Notes: a model not told the origin generated them from the letters alone. A stretch of 64,000 bases of DNA from Allacma fusca (GCA_947179485.1 OX359246.1:59251632-59315631); one strand, 5' to 3'; positions 33,169 through 44,572 are shown, numbered from the stretch's first letter. Numbers and translations are program-made.

Positions 33169-34874
33169 TAAATTCAACTTGTTCAAAATGTTGGATAAAA
33201 ATAAACCTGAAAGAAATTAAGGAGTATTTCGATTACTCGAATGTTCACAAAATACATGTATCTCAAGATGTCATTTTCCTAAAGTTCTTAGAAGAAGAAT
33301 TAATTAGAAGTAGAATTAAGAATTATTTGTTTCAGATCCAAAACCAGGTTAATTTAGTCTACAAAATAGGTCTATATAAGCTAAGTACTAGTCAGCTAAA
33401 TTATAACTGCATGAAGGTTGGAAACAGGATGAGTTATTAATTTTTTGAAAAGTAGATAGGCTCTCATGTAGGGTTCACCATTCACCAAACTTGTGGATAT
33501 ATACGTAAGAATTTAGGTAGGCGTCCCCTTTGCTTTACAATATACTGAAGAAGTTATTCGTTTGTGTTGCAGAATTTACAATAAATTATCGAATCAAAGT
33601 AATTACGTGAAAATTTGTTGACTGAAATTTTCTGATAATATGGAACACTGATGGCAGGAGTTCATTTCAATAGAGGGACACAGTTACCTAATTGTGTTTA
33701 ATTTTTACTTAATTTTAATGATGTTATCTATCAACAAGTGAATCGGAATAACCAAGTTAAAAAAATTCCTAGAAGTTTTGATAAAGTTTATTATACCTGT
33801 GAATATTTAAAAGATGGCCAAAAACCTATTCGCATCTAGGTTCTCCAATCTAAGCATGCAACATTGTGGAACGAAGTTTTAGTACATAATTTTATTGCGG
33901 ATATGCTGGTGGGGTTTAAAGCAGTCCGTTCATAAGCAGGGATGGCATGAGCGATTTCCTAAAGTCGTTTGAGCCAGTAGTCTTCTATGAAATTCCGAAG
34001 AAGGAACCGCATCCCACAGGATCAGAAATGGAGTCCAATGAATAGGAGTATTTCTCGGCTTATCCGGTTTATGTTGTTAATTGAACCACAGGAACAAAGA
34101 CGGAATGATAAGGCATGCACAAACCAGACATGTCCTGCCTTCAAAGAAGACTTCATGGAAGGCGGCTCATCTATTTTTAAGCCCAGAGAAGGAATATGAA
34201 AGGTGGGCTAAATCTTTTTTCGAATGTTGAGGGAAGGCTTCATGAAATTTACCATAAATTGTAGGCAAAAGAAGGGCTGGTTAGAAGTAACCTTCGGATG
34301 TAGTAAAGGCTTCATGGGGATAATGCCTAATGCATAAAATACAAGGCAGAAGTCTGAACATTGTTAAATATTTCCATGAACTTTCATTCATCCCATTCAT
34401 ATGTGGAGATACTGTTGATCAAAACTGCTTTGTTTTAAAAATTCGTGTACGTTTTGGTTCCATTTCTATAATTTTGCAATATGTAAATGAAGGCTCAAAA
34501 CAAAGGAGGGCTGTTTTTAGAAGAATGCTGAAGGGTAAATTAATTTAAGAATTAAAGGAAGGCAGATGGAAAGCAAATAATTTTAGACTTGATTCATTGT
34601 TAGGAAGAAGGAAAGCATTTTTTTTAAATTGACCTTTGAAGGTCTGAAAGAAGGCAATTTCATGTGGACATCACGGTTTATTTTACTACTGTAAAATTAC
34701 TATGCTTACGTACTTCACGTGCTAATTATCCAAATTAAGTAAACTATGTAAGATAAATCTGGTTAGTTTTGATATAATATAAAATATAAAAATCCTTATA
34801 TGATGTACGCCAGTGCCTTAATTTACATACTTTAACTCTAATTCTGACTGTAAAATAATTATTATATTGAGTAG
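33169..34874. other. Intergenic, no gene seen
   Basis: Short open stretches lack recognisable content. 33,560-33,740 belongs to the dispersed repeat also at 28,090, 45,547 and 62,638. Variants of AAGGCTTCATGG recur between 34,150 and 34,320, perhaps a decayed transposon. Confidence 0.5.
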
Positions 34875-34878
34875 ATAG

Positions 34879-35441
34879 TGTTAAGCCCTTATTGGCTTTA
34901 GGAATGATTGTGAGCTATACAGTACCATATAATAACATTGATGTACATATATGTCTGATTTCTGTTAATAATGCCCGAGTAAGGCATTAGGTACTTTTAT
35001 CTGTTATTTCCCATTGGTTAAAATAATCTCTGGAATATTCCAGGAGGTTGGCACATAAGTACCAGCCTCCGTATATAAACCCCAGCCTCTCTAGTCTCAG
35101 AGAGACGAGAGAATCCCGAGCCACAGACCAAGAAAGACCAAGAGACGCGTGAGAACAGTCGAACTGTGTATCCTTTGTATGTACAATATACAATAAAACT
35201 ATACTGCGTGAGTAAAAAGTTGTACAACATACGCACTTATTCTACACGACCGTCGTCTCATCTCTCTCTCACAGCAAGAGTGTGTGTACTCTGCCTGCTG
35301 CACATTCCCCCATCTACTATTTTTGACTCTCTATTCCTTCCTCACTAAATCTCTCTCCTCTATTTTTCCTATTTTATTCCTTTTATTCCATTTCCTCATA
35401 TCTGAGCTATAATTCCCCCCATAATCAAATATTACTTAACA
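34879..35441 (+). repeat. Gypsy-2 5' LTR
   Basis: 563 bp. The base after the LTR starts TGGTGAAAGTGCGGCG, the primer-site position; the tRNA is not recognised. Poly(A) signal AATAAA at 35,192-35,197. Confidence 0.95.
35072..35079 (+). promoter_or_regulatory. TATA box in gypsy-2 5' LTR
   Basis: TATATAAA about 30 bp upstream of TCTCAGAGAGACGAGAG, and 113 bp ahead of the AATAAA at 35,192. This is a sensible U3-R layout. The same sequence recurs in the 3' LTR at 44,199. Confidence 0.7.
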
Positions 35442-35621
35442 TGGTGAAAGTGCGGCGTCCCCTATATTCTCAATTTGTTAATTAGGATATAGGCGTTCTC
35501 CTTACCTCTCTGCGAGTGTGCTCCCGTGTAATAACTCTTACAAAACTCTTTGTGGCGTCCGCCTCTGCCGGAGGCTCTGCCAAAATTTTCTACAACTTCC
35601 TCCCTTTTCCCTACCAAACTC

Positions 35622-38246
35622 ATGTCTCGCCAAGAAATCCGACTTATACGAGTAGTAAAACTTAATTCCCGTAGTGAGTTCATTCGCTACAATAACGTAA
35701 ACTATATTGCGATTCTCCAAAGTGACGCAAACAGGGTCGATCTTAGTTCTACAGAGCAAACGGACGCGTTAAACAAGTATCCCCACCTAACTGTAGAAAA
35801 AGCCATCCGTCAGTTCCGATTTTATAAACTCTTTCGCCAAAAACTACCACAATATCTCAACACGGACATCGTACCAGAAACGGTCACCGCCGCAGATTTT
35901 GACGTGTTATACAAACAACGAAGCCGTATTCCACGGTCAGTGGACACCTCCACAACCTTGGACGAGACAACTGTAATTCCCGTACCGGACGACACACGAG
36001 CTCAAACTCCACCGAGCACGGACGGAGAAAATACGGAAGGCCCGACTCCCGAACCACCAACAACGCCAGACGACTTCAGGTCATTCAACCCGTCCCGAAC
36101 TTCCACACCAGCCATCTCTACTGGACCACATGATCCAGCTAACGATTCGAACTTCGTTACAACAGAAACTGTAAGCCAAAATTTTAATTTTTCTGAGCAT
36201 ACTATCGTAGCCACCCCGACCACAACAAATTCCCAACCTGCGTCCACTCGTCTGTTCAACAACCACAATTATTTCGAGGAAGTTGCCCAGCAACTTGTAG
36301 ACAGAATCCAATCAAAACAACAGCGGGATCGCTCCGGAACCAGTATTGTCAATTACCCCTATTATCAACAACTTTTAGGAGATCTCAATTTATCCACTGC
36401 TCTAACACCCGACCTTAGCTTCCTAAACACCCGAGCAAGTTTCAACCGTATTGTTGCAAGAATTATTACCATCTTTCGTAATTGGCAAACCCACAGTACC
36501 GAACACACGTCATTAATAGAAGAACTACAAGACATTCACGAATCCTTGTTAGCTACGGATCTCCTCACCACCGTAACTACATCCACAGCAATCCCCACAA
36601 CTTCTACTGCAACTGCATCTCATTCATTTCTCTCTCATCCTACTCCTGCGTCTTCCGCTCCACAATTTTATAGTCTGATCCCTCTCACTAATTCTTGGTC
36701 AGAAAGGCTCAAAACTTTGAAAAGACAAAACCAAGATATTACCCACCAACTAACCTTAGCCTATTACCTCAGTCTTGTAGATGAAAATAACCTGATCAAT
36801 AAGGTCACTCTTTCCAACTTCCCTTTCACATCTCCGGACGCCTATCGTGAAGCAATTTTTCTATTGCCACAAGAATTTATCTCTGAAGCGACCCATCAAC
36901 ACCCAAACCTTCTATCTATCCCACCTTCTTCCTTTCCTGAGAATCCTCAATCAAATCCTACCCAAAACGCTACCACTCCTGATATTGATCCTGACGACCC
37001 CACAACTATCATTCCTAACGACGACAATCCACTTTATAATATTCAAATCACACCTCCTCCTGCGTCAAACACTGACATTAATTCCGATTCCGACTCCGAA
37101 TCCCTTCATTTTACCACAGCTTCAAATAGTGTTTCCTCCTCGCGGGCTTCATCTCGAGCCTCATCTCCAACTCCATCCATTTCTCCTATTCCTCCTCCCG
37201 TTGCACCTCAAACCATCATGGACAATAACAGATTCCTACTTGATAAACCAAAATTTTCCCCTTCGGAGCTCTCATCTGACAATATCCGAAAATTCTTCTC
37301 ACGCTGCAATTCTTTCTTTGCAACATTTAATGCTGATGACGCTACCAAGAAAGCATACATTCAACATCAAATATCAGATGCCTCACCAACCGGAAAAAAC
37401 TACCTCGACCATTATTGTGACTTACGCTCTACACAGCGCAAAACATATGCCCAGGTTTGCGATGACATCTTAAACAACATTCCCAAAGATGTACCCGACA
37501 GTAAGACGAAAATACTCAACGCTCTCTCAATGACCAAATATGCCACAGAAACCGCCACAATGTTTGCTCTCCGAGTTAAGGCTGCAGCAGGTTCCGACTG
37601 GAACAATTTCCCAGAAACTACAGCAGTAGAATCGATACGCGAAAAGTTAAGCCCTAGCGTCAAAATCTTTCTTCAGCGGCACAATACAAAAATCCGTAAT
37701 TTTGCCCATTTACTGGATGGTCTCAAAGCATACGAAACCTGTGCACCTCAGAGCCCACAAGAGCAAGCTACTGCTACTCCGCAGCTTCCATCAAGTTTGG
37801 TTGACAAGCTCGACAAATTAGAAAATACAAATACAGCTATAATGGCTGTCTCCAACCAGATGCACCAACCCAGACGACAGTACTCATCCAACTTTGTACA
37901 AGGACAAAATTCAAATCCTTCCAACCCTATCGTATGCTACAGATGCAACAAGCCTGGCCATATAGGTAGACAATGTCCTACCATTAATGCCCAACAACAA
38001 GGACAGACAACTGCCTCTACAGTTATCTGTGAACGATGCTCAAGACCCGGCCATCAGACAAAATTTTGTCGCCAGCATTTACCCATGCACTACAACGAAT
38101 ATGGCAAATATCTTGCTGCCAGACGACAACAACGAGAACAACAAAGTCAGCATTTAAACTCGCCAGGGCAGGCTGCCCTAGGCCTGCCCACAAGCAACTT
38201 ACGAGCATTACCAGCTCCAGAAATTCAAGCCTCCAACCGAAATTAA
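35622..38246 (+). CDS. gag: Gypsy-2 Gag
   Basis: 874 codons from ATG 35,622; the open frame extends 72 bp further upstream without an ATG. The long N-terminal region (to about residue 540) is rich in T, S, P and N and has no recognised domain, much longer than most gypsy Gags. The capsid-like part follows (FLLDKPKFSPSELSSDNIRKF onward, with the YLDHYCDL and CDDILNNIP blocks). Two CCHC knuckles end it: CYRCNKPGHIGRQC and CERCSRPGHQTKFC. It ends with TAA 87 bases after the shift heptamer. Makes the particle and binds RNA. Confidence 0.9.
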   Translation: MSRQEIRLIRVVKLNSRSEFIRYNNVNYIAILQSDANRVDLSSTEQTDALNKYPHLTVEKAIRQFRFYKLFRQKLPQYLNTDIVPETVTAADFDVLYKQRSRIPRSVDTSTTLDETTVIPVPDDTRAQTPPSTDGENTEGPTPEPPTTPDDFRSFNPSRTSTPAISTGPHDPANDSNFVTTETVSQNFNFSEHTIVATPTTTNSQPASTRLFNNHNYFEEVAQQLVDRIQSKQQRDRSGTSIVNYPYYQQLLGDLNLSTALTPDLSFLNTRASFNRIVARIITIFRNWQTHSTEHTSLIEELQDIHESLLATDLLTTVTTSTAIPTTSTATASHSFLSHPTPASSAPQFYSLIPLTNSWSERLKTLKRQNQDITHQLTLAYYLSLVDENNLINKVTLSNFPFTSPDAYREAIFLLPQEFISEATHQHPNLLSIPPSSFPENPQSNPTQNATTPDIDPDDPTTIIPNDDNPLYNIQITPPPASNTDINSDSDSESLHFTTASNSVSSSRASSRASSPTPSISPIPPPVAPQTIMDNNRFLLDKPKFSPSELSSDNIRKFFSRCNSFFATFNADDATKKAYIQHQISDASPTGKNYLDHYCDLRSTQRKTYAQVCDDILNNIPKDVPDSKTKILNALSMTKYATETATMFALRVKAAAGSDWNNFPETTAVESIREKLSPSVKIFLQRHNTKIRNFAHLLDGLKAYETCAPQSPQEQATATPQLPSSLVDKLDKLENTNTAIMAVSNQMHQPRRQYSSNFVQGQNSNPSNPIVCYRCNKPGHIGRQCPTINAQQQGQTTASTVICERCSRPGHQTKFCRQHLPMHYNEYGKYLAARRQQREQQSQHLNSPGQAALGLPTSNLRALPAPEIQASNRN
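38153..38189 (+). promoter_or_regulatory. Gag-pol -1 frameshift signal of gypsy-2
   Basis: Heptamer TTTAAAC at 38,153-38,159, in phase with Gag as T-TTA-AAC, then a 6-nt spacer. A perfect 8-bp GC-rich stem follows, GGGCAGGC (38,166-38,173) with GCCTGCCC (38,182-38,189), around an 8-nt loop TGCCCTAG; a further U-G pair can extend it. Pol lies in the -1 frame, as this predicts. Loop bases could also pair elsewhere to form a pseudoknot. Confidence 0.88.
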
Positions 38247-41200
38247 TAATTCCAACCATCTCTATGCTGTCTGTAACTCCAACATCCATTTTTTCACTAT
38301 CCTGCTCTCTCAAAATTATAATCACTATCCAGGGCCACCAACTCCCGTGTCTCATCGACACAGGAGCTGCAGCATCACTTATTCATCCTTCCTATGTACC
38401 ACATGGATCCCGAATAATGCCGAGTACAATAAGGCTTGTAGACGCTAGTGGAAATCCCATGCAGAACAACGGCCTAACTCTCGTCAAATTTAAGATAGGT
38501 AATTGTACCTTCAACCATCCCTTCATTGTAGCCCCATCGACTTCTCTCAACTGTATTTTAGGTACAGACTTTCTGTACTCGAAAACCGGGTTCATCATTA
38601 ATACTCAAGCAAATACACTCTGGAATCAATTCACGGGACACGTTCCCCTTATTCACACTCTTCTTCAACATGAACAGGCCTTGCAAGACCAAAGTGACCT
38701 TCCAATTTCACTTCCAGAGTCTCCTTTAACAAAAGAATCTGTTTCCAAAATATCCTTGAACCTAATCTCGTCAGCAGCGAATGCTACGCTTCACCAACCC
38801 TTAGACAAAGAACAGGAAGTTCAGTCCGTTGATCCTCCTCTGACTCCTTCCAAGGAAACTTACACACCTTCTCGAACATCTGCCTCCACACAAACCCGTT
38901 CCACTTCTACAGAGAGCTCATCTCAAACCCTTTCCACAAGCAAGAATAAAACTTTACATGGAAATCAATATTTCCGAAGACCACAGCACACTACAGCAGA
39001 TACTACCTCAGACGAGTCTGAGAAGGGATACTACCATAGGTCATCCAACCCAAACCGTCGTAGAATTTCCACTTCTCGCAGAGCTACTATCAACACTATA
39101 CCCACTTCTACATCATTCCGGTCTACTATACCTACCAAATCAACCACCTTTAAAGCTCTTCCCATTTTGTGTATATCACACACCAAACCAAGTCATGTGC
39201 TACGAGTACAAGGAACTCAAACTATTGGCCCTAGGTCTCATGTTACAATTCCGACTTTTCATCCCTGCGAAGAAAATATTCCAATGTATTTTCAACCTCA
39301 CCCCTCTCTTTACAATGATTATCATGTTCTCGCTCCACACTCCATCCTGTCTCCCACTTCTAAATTTTTTCTTGTCACTAATCCCACCAATATTCACGTC
39401 ACCCTACCGGATGGCCTCGGTTTAGGTCACATAACTCCTTTAGACTATTATGACAACTCCATGACTCCCATCCCAATCAACGCCATTGATAACTCCCAAC
39501 TTGACAACGAAGTTGCCTCATTTAAAATTAACCCCGAGCTCAACACTGAAGATACAATCAAAATCAGGAACTTACTCAAAGAATACCGTAGCTCCTTTGC
39601 ATTTCACCCTAACGAACTAGGCAAATGTGACACCATCCCATTTAAAGTCGAATTGGAACACCAGAAAATTGTTGCTCACAAGGCTTATAAGACATCGGCC
39701 TTCCAGGACCAGATTATTAATGCCGAAATACAGAAACTACTTCACAACAACATCATTGAACCATCCACGTCCCCCTTTACCAGTCCTGTAATTATTATCC
39801 TCAAAAAACCCAACGATGACGGCATTCGCAAACCCAGAATGGTCATTGACTTTCGGTCTTTGAATAAATTAACAAAAGCCATGCATTGGCCCCTACCAAA
39901 CATCGATGACATTTTACGGCGACTTCAAAACCAGAAGTACTTTAGCACTTTAGACCTTGCCCAGGGTTTCCACCAAATTACAGTTGACAAAGATTCCCGT
40001 GAAAAGCTCAGCTTTATCACCAAGGACGGCCAATTTCAATACCTCATGATGCACTTCGGCACGAAAAACTCCCCATCCCATTTTTGCCGCCTTATAGATG
40101 TCATTTTATCGGATTTAAAATACACAACTGCGATGGCATACGTAGACGACATTGTCGTCGCCAGCCAGACGATAGATGACCATATCAGCAAACTCAGAAA
40201 AATCTTTGACCGCTTCAACGAACACAACTTAAAGTTCGAGCCTACCAAGTGTAGGTTCGGATTTGAAAAAATAAATCTCCTCGGATTTACTATCACCTCT
40301 TACGGAATCCAACCGTATAACGAAAATCTCAATGGGATCAGACACATGCCCCCTCCACAAGATGTCAAATCAGTCCAATCATTTTTAGGCATGGCCAACT
40401 TTTTTAGACGCTTCATTCCACATTTTGCCCAAATAGCCTCTCCACTACGGGAGCTAACTAGACACAATACGTCCTTTGAATGGACACAAGAATGTCAACA
40501 AGCATTCGAGGCTTTGAAGAACCTTCTCATTTGTCAACCTGTACTAGCACACTATGATCCCAATAAACCTACCTTCCTATACACGGATGCATCTTTACTA
40601 GGTATCGGAGCCTATCTCACCCAGCTTCAACCTGACGGACACGAACACCCCATATATTTCCTCAGTAGAAAATTGAATAAGTACGAACAAAAATACAACA
40701 TTAGACTGCTAGAGTTATTAGCCATCACTTGGGCTACTATGAAACTCAAGGAATACCTCTTAGGTATTCCGTTCACTGTTCGTACCGATCATCATAGCCT
40801 CTGCTATATAATGAGGACAAAAGATGAGTTAGATCCCAAACTTCAACGCCTTCAGTTGTTACTCATGCCCTATGACATTACCATACAGTATGTTAAAGGC
40901 ACTACACATCGTGTGGCTGACTGCCTCAGTCGCAACCCATTTGGGGAACCTGACCATTCCGAAACTGACAGTGATGCTTGCTTGTCCATTAATGCTATTA
41001 GCATTTCCACCCTCAAAGAAGAACAGATGAATGATCAAGCCATAGCGAAAATCATTACTAAGCTCCCTACAACTTGGAAGTTGAAATCAAAATATACACT
41101 AATTAACGGTATTTTATATAAATACAATTCCAAACAAGGTGAAACCTCCCTCATCGTAATTCCCAAACAAATGGTCCCTGACATAATTCAAAAACATCAC

Positions 41201-42517
41201 AATTCTGTGTGCCATATGGGCCACACAAAAACTTTACGGAAGCTACAAACTAGTTTTTACTGGAGGAGCATGTCCAAAGATGCCCATGCATTTATTCAAT
41301 CCTGCCCCATCTGCCAAGAGCGAAAAACTCCCAGAGGACAAAAACAGCCCGGAGAATTTCAATATATACCAATTCCACTCCGCCCTTTTGAGAGAGTCCA
41401 GATGGACGTCCAAGGCCCGCTCACCAATCAAGCCGGCCGCCCGAGATACATCATTACAGCTATCCGCTACTTGACTAAATTTTTAGTCACTGACGTCGTC
41501 CCCATAGCTGATGCTAAAACAATTGCGACTTTTATCTTAAATAAACTAGCCTGTTTATACTCCTTGCCTGAAATTATCCAAACAGATCAAGGCACAGAAT
41601 TTAATAACTCAGTTCTCTCGGAATTATCCAAAATATTCAACTTTAACATGCAATACTCAACAGCATTCCACCCACAGAGCCAGGGGCTCGTGGAAAGGAC
41701 CCACCAGACGCTCGGTGATGCCATAGCAATGTACACTGCTGAAGCTAAAACTGACTGGCCCTTAGCACTACCCGCCTTAACATTTCATTTAAACAATACC
41801 CAACACACTTCTCATGGATACACCCCGTTCTTCCTTCTCCACGGATTCAATGCTCGGACTCCTCTTCGAAATGCCTTCCCCACGTTTTCCCCTGAACACC
41901 AAAATATTCAAAATATGGACACACTATGGAAAACAACACATGATATTCTCACACGTCATCGAGAAAAATATGCTGACCGAGTTAACAAAAGTAAACGCAC
42001 AGTTACATATGAAATAGGGGATAATGTGCTCTTAGAGCACACTTCCATTCAGCCGGGAGTAAGCACAAAAATTCTTCCTCGTTGGAAAGGTCCATTCAGC
42101 GTAATTGACATTCCGTCTGAAGTTAATTATACAATCCGAGGTTCCACTGGCGCAACTATGAAAACAATGACGGTACACGTTTCAAGACTCAAAAAGTATT
42201 ATGCCAGACCAAACTGGTTACAACTGCCATCTTTATTGAGTACAGCACATCAGGCTCCAAACCCAGAACCGTCCACACATTTACAGAATTTATCACAGGA
42301 AAATATTGACTATACAGACCCTTTGACCTCACTTGACCCTGAAAAATTTACTAAGTCTTTAGAGAAAGAAAAATCGGGCGTGACCCCTCTAGGACCTCAC
42401 GATCCCGAGGGCCCCACCCAAACCCCTCCCCCTATGGAAGGCCCCCCCCCCCAAGAGGTCACCTTCCCCCATTGGAATCCAACCCTTCTAAAGAGTCAAC
42501 ACCTGACCTACCTATAA
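38159..42517 (+). CDS. pol: Gypsy-2 Pol: protease, RT, RNase H, integrase
   Basis: About 1,450 codons after the -1 shift; the frame is open from 38,036. Protease motif LIDTGAAASLI at 38,357. A long S/T-rich linker follows. RT begins near 39,620, with VIDFRSLNKL, FGTKNSPSHF and catalytic YVDD at 40,139. RNase H has YTDASLLGIGAYL at 40,580 and ends ADCLSRNP. Integrase has an H2C2 zinc domain (HMGHTKT...CPICQERK), catalytic Asp in MDVQGPL and TDQGTEFNN, and Glu in QGLVERTHQ. A C-terminal GPF module (RWKGPFSVID) and a proline-rich tail follow. All catalytic residues are present. Without its own ATG, it is made by frameshifting. Confidence 0.94.
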   Translation, partial: LARAGCPRPAHKQLTSITSSRNSSLQPKLIIPTISMLSVTPTSIFSLSCSLKIIITIQGHQLPCLIDTGAAASLIHPSYVPHGSRIMPSTIRLVDASGNPMQNNGLTLVKFKIGNCTFNHPFIVAPSTSLNCILGTDFLYSKTGFIINTQANTLWNQFTGHVPLIHTLLQHEQALQDQSDLPISLPESPLTKESVSKISLNLISSAANATLHQPLDKEQEVQSVDPPLTPSKETYTPSRTSASTQTRSTSTESSSQTLSTSKNKTLHGNQYFRRPQHTTADTTSDESEKGYYHRSSNPNRRRISTSRRATINTIPTSTSFRSTIPTKSTTFKALPILCISHTKPSHVLRVQGTQTIGPRSHVTIPTFHPCEENIPMYFQPHPSLYNDYHVLAPHSILSPTSKFFLVTNPTNIHVTLPDGLGLGHITPLDYYDNSMTPIPINAIDNSQLDNEVASFKINPELNTEDTIKIRNLLKEYRSSFAFHPNELGKCDTIPFKVELEHQKIVAHKAYKTSAFQDQIINAEIQKLLHNNIIEPSTSPFTSPVIIILKKPNDDGIRKPRMVIDFRSLNKLTKAMHWPLPNIDDILRRLQNQKYFSTLDLAQGFHQITVDKDSREKLSFITKDGQFQYLMMHFGTKNSPSHFCRLIDVILSDLKYTTAMAYVDDIVVASQTIDDHISKLRKIFDRFNEHNLKFEPTKCRFGFEKINLLGFTITSYGIQPYNENLNGIRHMPPPQDVKSVQSFLGMANFFRRFIPHFAQIASPLRELTRHNTSFEWTQECQQAFEALKNLLICQPVLAHYDPNKPTFLYTDASLLGIGAYLTQLQPDGHEHPIYFLSRKLNKYEQKYNIRLLELLAITWATMKLKEYLLGIPFTVRTDHHSLCYIMRTKDELDPKLQRLQLLLMPYDITIQYVKGTTHRVADCLSRNPFGEPDHSETDSDACLSINAISISTLKEEQMNDQAIAKIITKLPTTWKLKSKYTLINGILYKYNSKQGETSLIVIPKQMVPDIIQKHHNSVCHMGHTKTLRKLQTSFYWRSMSKDAHAFIQSCPICQERKTPRGQKQPGEFQYIPIPLRPFERVQMDVQGPLTNQAGRPRYIITAIRYLTKFLVTDVVPIADAKTIATFILNKLACLYSLPEIIQTDQGTEFNNSVLSELSKIFNFNMQYSTAFHPQSQGLVERTHQTLGDAIAMYTAEAKTDWPLALPALTFHLNNTQHTSHGYTPFFLLHGFNARTPLRNAFPTFSPEHQNIQNMDTLWKTTHDILTRHREKYADRVNKSKRTVTYEIGDNVLLEHTSIQPGVSTKILPRWKGPFSVIDIPSEVNYTIRGSTGATMKTMTVHVSRLKKYYARPNWLQLPSLLSTAHQAPNPEPSTHLQNLSQENIDYTDPLTSLDPEKFTKSLEKEKSGVTPLGPHDPEGPTQTPPPMEGPPPQEVTFPHWNPTLLKSQHLTYL

Positions 42518-42768
42518 TAATTGATCAATCAACAGCACTATCAAATCATAATGACCCATTAAGTGCCAATTTACAACAATCCGAGTCAATTACACTGCCT
42601 ACAAAAAGAATCAGAAGAACTCAACAACAAATTTTAGAAGAGGATTCACAAAAAATAATCCCCTCGGATTTTTACACTCGAAAAGATGATGAATTCCGAA
42701 GGTCCACCCGACATAATATACAGGCAGTGGAAAATTTATTCCATTCCATGCTTGTTCGCTGCTCATAA
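42472..42768 (+). CDS. Small ORF overlapping the end of gypsy-2 pol
   Basis: Open in a different frame from pol for about 98 codons, with a charged, basic end (RRTQQQILEEDSQK, RRSTRHNIQAVEN). An 11-base C run lies just upstream (42,442-42,452). Basic tails of this kind often end gypsy Pol, so the C run may have shifted the frame (mutation, sequencing error or slippage). No domain recognised; no good ATG. Confidence 0.35.
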   Translation: MESNPSKESTPDLPIIIDQSTALSNHNDPLSANLQQSESITLPTKRIRRTQQQILEEDSQKIIPSDFYTRKDDEFRRSTRHNIQAVENLFHSMLVRCS

Positions 42769-44005
42769 CTTTGTTCAACATTACTATACTCAAGAGAACA
42801 TTTACAAGAATTCAAAAGATAAATTCTGGAATTCAAGAAAATCCCAGTCTCGGAAATTCATCTCAGCCCCAGATATAATGGTCTCAACCAACATTATTAC
42901 AACACTCAAAATACCGTGCACGGGCAAAGGTTGCCGAGTACCTCGTAGCACTTCAACCGAATAAACAATTAAAAAATTGACCCACAAGTACTGAGTGCTC
43001 ATAATGCAAGAAAAATCACATTACACCATAACCGGCATCATAGATAAATTCCCTGGATCTACAGACCGTAAGGGTACCAGCCTGCAGACCCTTCGCCCTA
43101 TCCTAACAACTACTATCAATTTCACTTTTGCACTTTATCCATGAGCGATGATTTCAGAATCACAAAATTTTCGTCACCCTGTTGAAACCAGAAATTACAG
43201 GATTAAAATTTTGATTGTCACAAGCTTACACTAATCCATGAATATTTTTGAGTCCTAGAAACAATTTACATTCTGCAGAATTATCCTCCGAAAACTCCAG
43301 CTGAAGAAATCTCCACATCTCCTTCTCCCTGAATTAGCAGCTATAAAACTCTTGGATCCACAACGGCGCCTTAAAATTTCATGAATTTATAATTATTCCT
43401 TATTGCTTTTAATTTTACACATCATATACTCATTTATGCCACTCTTATAATACACAACCTTATTTACTTTGTTAACACTTACTCTATTTTTCCTTCAAGG
43501 CCTTCTATTTTTCCCGATACTTATAGAATTGATCACTCCAATATTTATCGACCCCTTCCCATTCGAAACTCTAAAACACACACAAAATTTCTCTGTTATA
43601 TCTTTTTCACACTCACTCCCACTCATATTTTATGCTAAACTTCTTATACACACACAAAAATGTTTTTTACTCACCCTGTATAATCACTTTCTTGTATTTT
43701 GTACTCCACAAATTATGGGGACATAATTTTCCCCTTCCTAGTGCAGTTTACAGCACTAAAATACCTTTAAAATTGTATTTTCTAGGGAATTTTTACGAAT
43801 TTAAAAGTAAATCCCTATGTTAAAAACTTTGCAAAGATGTCTACCTAGGAAAAAGTCAATCTCAAGTTCAAGACTGCAACAGAAGGCAGAAACCGCTCTT
43901 CACCCACATTCGTTCGGAATGACTCGGAAAACATCACAAAAAATTGTAAAAAGTTAGACAATCCATGTCCAATGATGTGGGCATCATTCTTTAAAACTTG
44001 TAGAT
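42769..44005 (+). other. Gypsy-2 3' non-coding region
   Basis: No ORF with recognisable content, so no envelope gene. A clear polypurine tract next to the LTR was not found; the sequence before it reads TTTAAAACTTGTAGAT. Confidence 0.5.
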
Positions 44006-44568
44006 TGTTAAGCCCTTATTGGCTTTAGGAATGATTGTGAGCTATACAGTACCATATAATAACATTGATGTACATATATGTCTGATTTCTGTTAATAATG
44101 CCCGAGTAAGGCATTAGGTACTTTTATCTGTTATTTCCCATTGGTTAAAATAATCTCTGGAATATTCCAGGAGGTTGGCACATAAGTACCAGCCTCCGTA
44201 TATAAACCCCAGCCTCTCTAGTCTCAGAGAGACGAGAGAATCCCGAGCCACAGACCAAGAAAGACCAAGAGACGCGTGAGAACAGTCGAACTGTGTATCC
44301 TTTGTATGTACAATATACAATAAAACTATACTGCGTGAGTAAAAAGTTGTACAACATACGCACTTATTCTACACGACCGTCGTCTCATCTCTCTCTCACA
44401 GCAAGAGTGTGTGTACTCTGCCTGCTGCACATTCCCCCATCTACTATTTTTGACTCTCTATTCCTTCCCCACTAAATCTCTCTCCTCTATTTTTCCTATT
44501 TTATTCCTTTTATTCCATTTCCTCATATCTGAGCTATAATTCCCCCCATAATCAAATATTACTTAACA
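44006..44568 (+). repeat. Gypsy-2 3' LTR
   Basis: 563 bp, matches the 5' LTR with a single difference noticed. Contains the same TATATAAA and AATAAA (44,319-44,324). Confidence 0.95.
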
Positions 44569-44572
44569 ATAG

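Larger units (their letters stand above)
34879..44568 (+). mobile_element. Ty3/gypsy retrotransposon gypsy-2, intact-looking
   Basis: 9,690 bp, LTRs of 563 bp each (TGTTAAGCCC...TACTTAACA). The 4-bp duplication ATAG lies at 34,875-34,878 and 44,569-44,572. I noticed only one LTR difference (TTCCTCAC at about 35,338 against TTCCCCAC). Gag and Pol are uninterrupted, with a canonical -1 shift signal in their overlap. About 1.2 kb lies between the last ORF and the 3' LTR. It has everything expected of a recently active copy. Confidence 0.95.

Noticed and set aside
38036..38158. Separate start for gypsy-2 Pol upstream of the shift site
   Set aside because: No ATG in good position; the in-phase slippery heptamer and stem explain Pol expression better.
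42686..42964. Envelope gene in gypsy-2
   Set aside because: The open frame is short, overlaps another frame, and has no signal peptide, membrane anchor or cysteine pattern.
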